Assembly (NCBI GenBank): GCA_030043175.1
Contig: JASHYD010001306.1
Coordinates: forward strand, 1 to 5,260
DNA from: Xanthobacteraceae bacterium
GTDB taxonomy: Bacteria; Pseudomonadota; Alphaproteobacteria; Rhizobiales; Xanthobacteraceae
Length of the DNA stretch: 5,260 nucleotides
Reading direction: 5' to 3'
Shown here: positions 1-5,068 of the stretch, one piece after another
How the letters are laid out: each line of letters starts with the position of its first letter
Numbering within the stretch: position 1 is the first letter of the stretch
Notes under the pieces: generated by a model
Told to the model about the DNA's origin: nothing
The model's database searches: none
Seen by the model: only the letters and a program-made list of their open reading frames with translations
Made by a program: the position numbers and the translations under genes

Positions 1-76
1 ACCCGAGGGCGATGGAGCAAATGAACATCACAACAGTCGGGAGCGGTGTGTCAATCGCGTCGATGAAGTTCTTCAT
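1..76 (-). CDS. Small hypothetical membrane peptide, 3' end outside window
   Basis: I do not recognise this gene. Reading leftwards from an ATG at 76-74, the frame gives MKNFIDAIDTPLPTVVMFIC and then SIALG before the window edge, with no stop. The first 12 residues are polar and the following stretch (about residues 13-25) is strongly hydrophobic, as at the start of a membrane segment. It lies 57 nt downstream of the membrane-protein gene 340-134 on the same strand, so co-transcription is plausible. A GTG at 97-95 would add seven residues (VNQKIDR). Neither start has a good Shine-Dalgarno; the ATG is preferred because of the residue composition. The total length and the C-terminus cannot be known. 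Chance is still possible with only 25 codons. Confidence 0.5.
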   Translation of the reverse strand, partial: MKNFIDAIDTPLPTVVMFICSIALG

Positions 77-133
77 TCGGTCTATCTTTTGGTTCACTAA
101 CTAGTGACGGCTGGAAGCAACATCCCCCACACT

Positions 134-340
134 TTATTTTGCGCGCTTATCATTATTGTGTATGTCGCTTCTCATGCCGAGCAGGTATCCCACAAGCGGC
201 AGCAACGCATAGAACAGCAGGCCGATCTGACCGACGGAACCAACCGGAATTGTTGCCCGCAACTGGTCCCACATGCTATCGAAGCTTCCGCCAGAGGACG
301 AATGATGCTGCCGGGTCGCGACGTAATAGGCAGGGATCAC
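134..340 (-). CDS. Small single-pass membrane protein, function unknown (68 aa)
   Basis: I do not recognise the family. The frame starts with GTG at 340-338, overlapping the TGA of the upstream gene as GTGA, and ends in TAA at 134. The coding strand carries GAGAGGGG about 9 nt before this GTG, a reasonable Shine-Dalgarno. The first 30 residues are polar and serine/histidine-rich (HHSSSGG at 12-18). Residues about 36-56 (VGQIGLLFYALLPLVGYLLGM) form one transmembrane helix, followed by a short charged tail (RSDIHNNDKRAK). An internal ATG at 274 (Met23), with GGAAG 10 nt before it, would give a 46-aa version that keeps the helix. The 4-nt overlap suggests translational coupling to the 64-aa gene upstream. 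The balanced composition argues that this is real rather than a shadow frame. Confidence 0.6.
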   Translation of the reverse strand: MIPAYYVATRQHHSSSGGSFDSMWDQLRATIPVGSVGQIGLLFYALLPLVGYLLGMRSDIHNNDKRAK

Positions 341-531
341 TCCCTAGCACCCCTCTCAACATCCGTCTGCCGCAGCCGCTCGAACGCGACGACGGCCATC
401 TGCCAGCACAAGCGCTCTTTCGGATGTGTGGCGCAATGGAACCGGTACCCCTTCGGGACGCCATAGCCCATCAAACCATAGAAGTCGCGGGCCAGGGCAT
501 TGACTTCGGCGACGATCTCTTTGTCGATCAT
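337..531 (-). CDS. Small conserved-looking soluble protein, function unknown (64 aa)
   Basis: The function is unknown. Translation begins at the ATG 531-529, preceded by GGAAAG about 6 nt upstream; a TTG at 543 would add four residues (MERA) but lacks a site. The protein is mixed in charge, without signal peptide or membrane segment. It has a compact patterned core: ALARDFYGLMGYGVPKGYRF at residues 12-31, then an HPKE motif at 36-39, Trp43 and an alanine/phenylalanine helix ending QTDVE at 55-59. This aromatic, Gly-Tyr and His-Pro-x-Glu pattern looks conserved, and small proteins of this kind occur in rhizobial and phage-derived DNA (a recollection, not a search). The last five residues (RGARE) look atypical. 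It is the first gene of a minus-strand string with the two membrane peptides, and its TGA is shared with the next GTG start. Confidence 0.65.
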   Translation of the reverse strand: MIDKEIVAEVNALARDFYGLMGYGVPKGYRFHCATHPKERLCWQMAVVAFERLRQTDVERGARE

Positions 532-933
532 GGCTCTTTCCAAGCCTACGATAGCACACCTCGGAGGGCGCTAGGCGGAGGGATGAGACGCGTTGAAGTG
601 GCGGCGGATTGTCGTGCGCTGGCACGAACCAAAGCATGAGCGCCCGGTGCGGGCGATATCGAGCTGGGTAAGACAAGCGGAACGGCTTTCGCACGATTTC
701 CGGTCCAATCCTCACGTCTAACTGAGGAAGAGATTTCCGCAACCGTTCCGCTGCCGCAACCCAATAACCTGCCGCCCCCGACCGTCTCCGACATCGCTCG
801 GGTGCCCTCCGCCGAGGTCTGAACCAGAATCCGCTTGGCGGACTGTTTGTCGCCGAAGGCTTCCCGCAGGTTCAGCGCGCCGAGCGCATGCGGCGCCACC
901 GCCATCGACAAGGTGAGCGCAAGATGGCGGCGG
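532..933. other. Gap between minus-strand genes; weak decayed frame and hairpins
   Basis: No convincing intact gene lies here. The best candidate is a minus-strand frame from ATG 905 to a stop at 546. Its first 40 or so codons (905 to about 780) use GC-rich third positions and read like protein (ALNLREAFGDKQSAKRIL, then VQTSAEG), but the remainder turns serine-, proline- and arginine-rich. There is no Shine-Dalgarno before 905. The frame begins 28 nt after the stop of the secreted-protein gene, so it could be the decayed remains of a coupled second gene. The 530-660 part would be the leader of the 64-aa gene and carries two hairpins listed separately. Confidence 0.3.
612..655. other. Two adjacent GC-rich stem-loops
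   Basis: TCGTGC (612-617) and GCACGA (622-627) form a perfect 6-bp stem with a 4-nt loop. CGCCCG (641-646) and CGGGCG (650-655) form a second perfect 6-bp stem with a 3-nt loop. No T-run follows on either strand, so these are not classical intrinsic terminators. On the minus strand they lie 80-125 nt ahead of the ATG at 531, so they may belong to the 5' leader of that small-gene cluster or to the transcript end of the gene at 934-1344. Such stems also arise by chance in GC-rich DNA. Confidence 0.35.
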
Positions 934-1344
934 CTATTTCACCGTCACGGCGTATTTCCAAACCACATCGCTGATCCCGCTCAAGAATTCGACCTCGAAG
1001 GTGTCGCTGCCAATGAAGCTTTCTTTCGACGTGTAGGTCACCCGCATTCCCGGGCTCGGTTTTAAGTTGCACGCATGGCGTTGATTGTTGTCTGCATAGT
1101 TCGCAAAGCCGGTCCCGGTCTCGACTTCAACCGTCCCGTTTTCCGGCTGCCTGATCACGCGCGCGTCGATTTCCCCGGCCGTGGAACAATCGGGATTTAG
1201 GTTGGTGAAGAATCCAACCAATCGCTTTTTACCCGTCGGCACGGATATGTTCGCCGTAGACGGCTGCTGCGCGAACACGTCCTGGCTCGCCCATGCAAGA
1301 GATAAAGCGGCGAGGATAATGGGGATGAACTTCGAACGTATCAT
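934..1344 (-). CDS. Small secreted Ig-like-type protein with two cysteines (136 aa)
   Basis: This is a hypothetical exported protein. The start is the ATG 1344-1342, with GAGG 6 nt upstream on the coding strand. An ATG at 1383 would add 13 polar residues ahead of the signal peptide and is less likely. Residues 1-25 are a typical Sec signal peptide: basic MIRSK, a hydrophobic core (FIPIILAALSLAWA) and cleavage after VFA, before Gln26. The mature part of about 111 residues is beta-rich. It contains RQPENGTVEVE at 65-75, a PGMRVTYTS strand at 98-106, FIGSDTFEVEF at 110-120 and a closing YAVTVK. That 'NGTV ... VTYT ... F.GSDTFEV' pattern is seen in bacterial cadherin/Ig-like repeats, so one such domain is likely (inference). 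Cys53 and Cys92 are the only mature cysteines and could form a disulfide in the periplasm. The ligand and role are unknown. Confidence 0.75.
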   Translation of the reverse strand: MIRSKFIPIILAALSLAWASQDVFAQQPSTANISVPTGKKRLVGFFTNLNPDCSTAGEIDARVIRQPENGTVEVETGTGFANYADNNQRHACNLKPSPGMRVTYTSKESFIGSDTFEVEFLSGISDVVWKYAVTVK

Positions 1345-2288
1345 TTGTAGCCTCGCGTGAGTTGGTCGGCTTGGTTCGCTCATCGATTGATCGAATGCCC
1401 CCCATTCTGTTGATGCAAATGCACCGCGCAGCGACGGCTGGACGGATCATGGCTGTCTCCCTCAACAAAACGAAAACGGCGTGTCGCATCGGCGACGAAA
1501 AGACAATGATCGTGCCGGCCGCCCGTGTGAATGGGCGTCCCCTCCAAGCAGATTGGAGGGACTCCGAGCCGATTCGAAGTAATCACCCAGGCCGACCTCA
1601 ACGCGCGCACTACGTCGCGCTGGCGGCCGACAGGGTCCTCGGCCTCAAGGACAGCGAAACCGTGCGCGGTTTGCCGACACCGGTCGGTGCGCCGCGGCGG
1701 CTTCATCTGTGCCGCGATGACAGCAAGGAAGCGAGTTCCACCATCATCTGGCGGGACGGCGCCGTGCAGATCGCAGGGCGGGTGATTCCAGCAATCCTCG
1801 ATCCGGCCGGCGCATGGCAGAGCGATACGCTCAAAGCGAAAACCAAGTATTTATCATCCGTCGAGACATCCGCGGCCGTGAGCGCTGGTATGTCCAACTT
1901 GTTCAGGAAGGCCTGACGCCGCTGCGTCGGGAGACGAAGCGCGGCGCTGTCGGTCCTAATCTCGATCGCCGCTGTGGCGCAGACCGAGGCCATTTTCGAG
2001 CAGTTCTGCCCATCGCACGGCGAGAGCCGGGAGCGATGCCTTGCGACCGAACGCAAGCGCAGTCACGGTGAGCTTGCCAACCGCATCCTTGGTAACGGCA
2101 CCACGGGAGCCGGCCGGCTGATGGGACGCCGCCCAACCCTGCTTTCGGTTAGTGCGAGGCGTTTCCTTGAGGAACGACCGATTGCAGCGGGCGTTATGTC
2201 CTAGCAATGACTCAAGCGTCTGCTCAGCCGCTCGCTTTCATTGCAAAGCATCCTTCTCAAGCCCCGTGTACCGGCGAGAAAAACCATC
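1345..2288. other. Long stretch without an intact gene, upstream of the dehydrogenase
   Basis: The left end (1345 to about 1440) should contain the promoter of the minus-strand secreted-protein gene; I see no box pair good enough to annotate. It does hold a small perfect inverted repeat, TCGAT-TG-ATCGA at 1383-1394. The middle (1531-2204) has the frame-hopping, coding-like segments described in the separate pseudogene entry. The right end (2205-2288) is the leader of the dehydrogenase gene, with no clear promoter and no hairpin. I found no tRNA, mobile-element end or repeat array in the stretch. Confidence 0.5.
1531..2204 (+). pseudogene. Probable decayed plus-strand gene(s) with frame changes and a stop
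   Basis: No single frame is convincing, but coding-like segments follow each other in different frames. From the ATG at 1531 one frame reads MGVPSKQIGG, TPSRFEVITQADLNAR with GC-rich third positions. Around the CGCGCGC run near 1608-1615 the signal moves to another frame (HYVALAADRVLGLKDSETVRG, then IIWRDGAVQIAGRVIPAIL). That frame meets TGA at 1914. About 1850-1945 a third frame looks protein-like (VFIIRRDIRGRERWYVQLVQ). After 1941 the second frame resumes with SAALSVLISIAAVAQTEA, like a signal peptide, followed by a cysteine-containing tail (FEQFCPSHGESRERCLATER) to a TAG at 2202-2204. I infer one or two degraded genes, the last perhaps a short exported protein. The parent family is not recognised. 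Independent short intact genes starting at 1814 or at GTG 1974 cannot be excluded. Confidence 0.3.
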
Positions 2289-3425
2289 ATGGCCACGACA
2301 GTCGTCATCACCGGCGCGAGCGCGGGAATAGGGCGAGCGGTGGCGCTTGAGTTCGCGCGCACAGGCTGCAACGTTGCGCTGATGGCGCGCGGCGTCGAGC
2401 GCCTGGAAAGCGCGGCGCGACAGGCTCGACAGTGCGGAGCGCAAGCATTGGTGGTCCCGGTGGACGTGGCCGATGCCGACGCCCTCGATGCGGCCGCCGC
2501 GCGCGTCGAAACCGTGCTCGGTCCCATTGACGTGTGGATCAATAACGCAATGGCCACGATTTTTGCGGCCGCGCATGCGACCAGGTCCGATGAGTTCCGC
2601 CGCGTCACCGAGGTGACTTATCTCGGCCAGGTTCACGGAACTTTGGCGGCGCTCAGGCGCATGCGCCGGCGAAATCGCGGGACAATCGTACAGATCGGTT
2701 CGGCCCTGAGTTATCGCGCGATGCCGCTTCAATCCGCTTATTGCGCGGCAAAATTTGCCGCGCGGGGCTTTACCGATGCCTTGCGATTGGAGCTTGCGCG
2801 CGAGCGCAGCCGGATCCGTCTCACGATGGTTCACCTGCCTGCCGTCAACACGCCCCAGTTCGATTGGGCGCGCAGCCGTATGGCCGAGAAGGCGCGGCCG
2901 ATTCCACCGATATTCCAGCCCGAAGCGATCGCCCCCGAGGTTGTGCGGGCGGCACGACAAGCGCCGCGCGAGGTTTGGATAGGGCATTCGACCGCAAAGG
3001 CGATCGTCGGGGCGATGCTCATTCCGGAAATGGGCGAGCGCTTCCTTCCACGACAAGACAATGACGGAACCTTCACCGAAGCGCGCGCCGCCACCCATGC
3101 CGACAATCTTTTTTCCCCGCCTCCGGGCGACCCAGGGGCGCGTGGCCGCTTCGACAACCAAGCCTGCGCAAAAGCGGTGGCATTCGAGCCGGCTTTCCTG
3201 CGCAGCGGAGGGCTGTTCCTCGTTCTCGTATCGATCGCCGGAGCTTTCATCGCCGGAGCTTTCGTTGTCGGCCAACTCATCGACGAGCAGCACGCGCGCC
3301 ATCGCCGGGGCGGTGTCGGCCGTCATCCGGGGTGGGAACCAGCGCCGCTTCATGGGACTCGCAGGCACGACAGGCACGGGCCCGAAGCCTCCTCCCTGCC
3401 GTCCCCGGCGAGCCGGACGGCTTAG
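2289..3425 (+). CDS. Membrane-anchored short-chain dehydrogenase/reductase (SDR), 378 aa
   Basis: An NAD(P)-dependent oxidoreductase acting on an unknown alcohol/ketone. The start ATG 2289 is chosen because the Rossmann fold begins at once; a TTG at 2241 would add 16 unlikely residues. Visible motifs are TGASAGIG at 8-15 (cofactor loop), Arg34 after the second strand (favours NADPH), DV at 59-60, NNAM at 85-88 (usual form NNAG), and the catalytic Ser138, Tyr151 and Lys155 (YCAAK). The helix-4 position normally held by Asn is Thr110 (EVTYLG). As I recall, NNAM and VTYLG are typical of a long SDR subfamily common in rhizobia and actinobacteria, so activity is probably intact. Beyond the roughly 250-residue core come PGDPGARGRFD (about 281-291) and a hydrophobic helix at 308-330, a likely inner-membrane anchor. 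The last 44 residues are His/Arg/Pro-rich and look non-native. No gene is close enough to form an operon. Confidence 0.92.
   Translation: MATTVVITGASAGIGRAVALEFARTGCNVALMARGVERLESAARQARQCGAQALVVPVDVADADALDAAAARVETVLGPIDVWINNAMATIFAAAHATRSDEFRRVTEVTYLGQVHGTLAALRRMRRRNRGTIVQIGSALSYRAMPLQSAYCAAKFAARGFTDALRLELARERSRIRLTMVHLPAVNTPQFDWARSRMAEKARPIPPIFQPEAIAPEVVRAARQAPREVWIGHSTAKAIVGAMLIPEMGERFLPRQDNDGTFTEARAATHADNLFSPPPGDPGARGRFDNQACAKAVAFEPAFLRSGGLFLVLVSIAGAFIAGAFVVGQLIDEQHARHRRGGVGRHPGWEPAPLHGTRRHDRHGPEASSLPSPASRTA
3234..3263 (+). repeat. Exact 15-bp tandem duplication inside the SDR gene
   Basis: ATCGCCGGAGCTTTC occurs twice in immediate succession (3234-3248 and 3249-3263). It is in frame and encodes IAGAF twice, at residues 316-320 and 321-325, in the middle of the predicted transmembrane helix. 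The unit is a multiple of three, so the frame is kept. This looks like a recent slippage duplication that lengthens the helix by five residues. Confidence 0.9.
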
Positions 3426-3475
3426 CAGAGCCAACCGCCTTTGCCTTGTGATACCTCGTCCATCGAACCGGCGAG

Positions 3476-3493
3476 CGCCGACGCAAGTCGGCG
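3476..3493 (+). terminator. Stem-loop with GNRA tetraloop after the SDR gene (possible transcript end)
   Basis: CGCCGAC (3476-3482) and GTCGGCG (3487-3493) form a perfect 7-bp stem closed by a GCAA loop, a GNRA tetraloop that makes RNA hairpins very stable. It begins 50 nt after the SDR stop codon. GGGGAA follows rather than a T-run, so it is not a canonical intrinsic terminator. It may act as a 3'-end stabiliser or pause site. Confidence 0.45.
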
Positions 3494-3924
3494 GGGGAAT
3501 GCGCGTGACTTGCTCTGCGGTTCCCTTCCGTTGCCTGCCGATGCTTTCCCTCAAAAAAAAATCGAATGGAGCACGCCGAGCGATGCTGAGGACCCAATGT
3601 CTGGCGCGTTTCGCGATCTCTATAGCGCGGCAACCGCGCATTGAGGCTTACCAGCGCCGCGGCATGAGCCTGCAATACGGCAACCGGCGGCTTCGCAGGC
3701 AAAGCTGCGGCGACCCGCTGGCTTAACGCCTCAAGGCAACGGCCGTCAGCCGCCGCCTCGCCTCACTGACCGCGGCAAGCCCAGACAGATCGTTGAGCCA
3801 AGCTGCATCGGCCGCCCAATCACCGTCTCGGTTTGTGCCCCAATCGAAATGTGCAAAGATTGATTTGGTTCAGAGCTCAAAATCATTCGCGGCAATTCTC
3901 GTTTGCATCGATAAACGATACCAC

Positions 3925-3933
3925 TGGGGAGGG
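3925..3933 (+). promoter_or_regulatory. Ribosome binding site fixing the hydrolase start
   Basis: TGGGGAGGG contains GGAGG (3928-3932) ending 8 nt before the ATG at 3941. It settles the start there rather than at the ATG 3833, which would put 36 polar residues ahead of the signal peptide. Confidence 0.8.
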
Positions 3934-3940
3934 TACACGC

Positions 3941-4876
3941 ATGATCAAGATTTTCCCAATCTCCGTCATCTGCGGCCTTGCCGCTTTCGCCCTCCCCTTT
4001 AACGCGTCGGCACAAACCTGCGCGACGGGGCCGATGACGGTGCAGATCCTTGGGTCTGGTGGCCCTGTCGTCAATCCCGAACGGGCGTCGGCGGGTTATC
4101 TGCTATGGGTCGACGGTCGGGCGAGAATGCTCCTCGACGCCGGTGGCGGGACCTATCTGCGCTTCGGCCAGTCTCGTGCGAAGCTGAGCGATCTCGCGCT
4201 GGTCGGCATCAGCCATCTGCATCCCGACCACGTCTCCGATCTGCCGGCGCTGCTGTGGACGAGCCGTCAACAGCGCGCGGAGCCGCTGCCCATCGTGGGG
4301 CCGTCCGGCAATAGTGCAGGCAGTCCGGCCGGCAATGACGTGGCGCCAGATTTTTCGACGTTTCTCGCGCGCCTGTTCGATGAGAAGAACGGCGCCTTTG
4401 AGGTGCTGGGCGCAACCCTCGGCGCGCCACGCGGCAACGGCGTGCGTCTTGATGTCAGCGTCGTCGACGTAACGAAGGCTGAACCTTCGGTCGTCTTCAA
4501 AGGGCCCGATCTGACGGTGACCGCGTTCGGCATACCCCATGCGAACATGCCGACGCTCGCCTACCGCGCCGAAACGCCGGCAGGGTCGGTCGTCTTCAGT
4601 TCCGATCAAAACGGCACCAATCCGAAATTCGTCGACTTCGCCAGAAACGCCGATGTGCTCATCATGCATCTCGCCGTCGCGGCTGGCGCCACGAGCCCTC
4701 TTCATGCGGCACCTGCGGTCGTCGGGCGCATCGCGCGCGAGGCGGGCGTGCGGCGTCTCATCGTCAGCCACATCGGCCAGTTCGACCTCGACGCGGCGAT
4801 CAGCGAACTCAAGCAGTCCTACACGGGTCCGCTGACCGTCGGGGCTGACCTGCAGTGCACGCCGATCGCGCGATGA
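3941..4876 (+). CDS. Exported metallo-beta-lactamase-fold hydrolase, RNase Z-like (311 aa)
   Basis: A metal-dependent hydrolase, probably periplasmic; the substrate is unknown. Residues 1-24 are a Sec signal peptide (MIKIF, hydrophobic core, cleavage after ASA, before Gln25). The metallo-beta-lactamase fold shows Asp66 (LLLDAGGGT), the metal motif HLHPDH (His92, His94, Asp96, His97), His200 (GIPHANMP, before AYR), the bridging Asp222 (FSSDQNG) and the terminal His277 (VSHIGQFD). LHAAPAVVGRIAREAGVRRL (254-273) sits where RNase Z/BN proteins have their 'S..EA...A..A....L.L.H' segment. This ligand order matches the RNase Z branch, but export excludes a tRNA-processing role, so it belongs with the secreted Zn-hydrolases (esterase, lactonase or arylsulfatase-like; inference). 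Cys27 and Cys306 are the only mature cysteines. The strong ribosome binding site and a 515-nt gap upstream suggest its own promoter. Confidence 0.93.
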   Translation: MIKIFPISVICGLAAFALPFNASAQTCATGPMTVQILGSGGPVVNPERASAGYLLWVDGRARMLLDAGGGTYLRFGQSRAKLSDLALVGISHLHPDHVSDLPALLWTSRQQRAEPLPIVGPSGNSAGSPAGNDVAPDFSTFLARLFDEKNGAFEVLGATLGAPRGNGVRLDVSVVDVTKAEPSVVFKGPDLTVTAFGIPHANMPTLAYRAETPAGSVVFSSDQNGTNPKFVDFARNADVLIMHLAVAAGATSPLHAAPAVVGRIAREAGVRRLIVSHIGQFDLDAAISELKQSYTGPLTVGADLQCTPIAR

Positions 4877-4947
4877 CCGCAGTTGTGCGCTTGGCGCGCC
4901 CGCGAACTACCGTAGCCCGGGCGGTCAGCGGCGCGTGGGGAACGGCA

Positions 4948-4984
4948 TCGCCGCATTGATCGCGGCGACCGCAGATTTCGCGGT
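4948..4984 (+). terminator. Two abutting stem-loops after the hydrolase gene (possible transcript end)
   Basis: TCGCCGC (4948-4954) pairs with GCGGCGA (4962-4968) in a perfect 7-bp stem with a 7-nt loop. ACCGC (4968-4972) pairs with GCGGT (4980-4984) in a 5-bp stem, also with a 7-nt loop, sharing A4968. They begin 71 nt after the stop codon of the hydrolase. No T-run follows, so factor-independent termination is not certain. Confidence 0.35.
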
Positions 4985-5057
4985 TCACGCAATCTCTCCT
5001 GCGCGGCGCGGACGTAATGGCAAAATATTGACCAAAATAGCGCCGACTTCGGGCTGG

Positions 5058-5064
5058 AAGGAGG
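5058..5064 (+). promoter_or_regulatory. Near-perfect Shine-Dalgarno before a leader-like ORF
   Basis: AAGGAGG lies 4 nt before the ATG at 5069. It is the strongest ribosome binding site in the window, and it stands in front of a frame that does not look like an ordinary gene. That argues the start is used. Confidence 0.7.
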
Positions 5065-5068
5065 CGAC

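Larger units (their letters stand above)
3426..3940. other. Intergenic region between the SDR and hydrolase genes
   Basis: No intact gene is supported. The open frames here on both strands are Arg/Ser/Pro-rich and lack ribosome binding sites. The stretch holds the 3476-3493 hairpin and a run of nine A at 3553-3561. On the minus strand that run reads as T9, preceded by an imperfect 7-bp hairpin (3570-3587) set back 8 nt, but no minus-strand gene is nearby that would need a terminator. From about 3840 to 3915 the DNA is noticeably AT-richer, as expected for the promoter of the hydrolase gene. I could not assign -35/-10 boxes with confidence. Confidence 0.5.

Noticed and set aside
104..639. Overlapping plus-strand frames of 120 and 166 codons opposite the small minus-strand genes
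   Set aside because: Composition is Arg/His/Pro-rich with no ribosome binding site, whereas the minus-strand frames have sites, coupling and balanced composition.
1383..1394. TCGAT-TG-ATCGA inverted repeat upstream of the secreted-protein gene as an operator
   Set aside because: Arms are only 5 bp with no extension or second copy; this is expected by chance at this length.
3553..3587. A9 run (T9 on minus) beside an imperfect hairpin as a minus-strand terminator
   Set aside because: There is an 8-nt gap between stem and T-run and a bulged stem, and no minus-strand gene is positioned to use it.
2238..3641. 467-codon open frame on the minus strand across the whole SDR gene
   Set aside because: It is antisense to a gene with complete SDR motifs. 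Its translation is Arg/Gly/Pro-rich without recognisable domains, and long shadow frames are expected opposite GC-rich genes.
3061..3726. 221-codon plus-strand frame overlapping the SDR 3' end
   Set aside because: It is a shadow in another frame of the SDR gene and continues into intergenic DNA with Arg/Ser/Pro-rich sequence and no motif.
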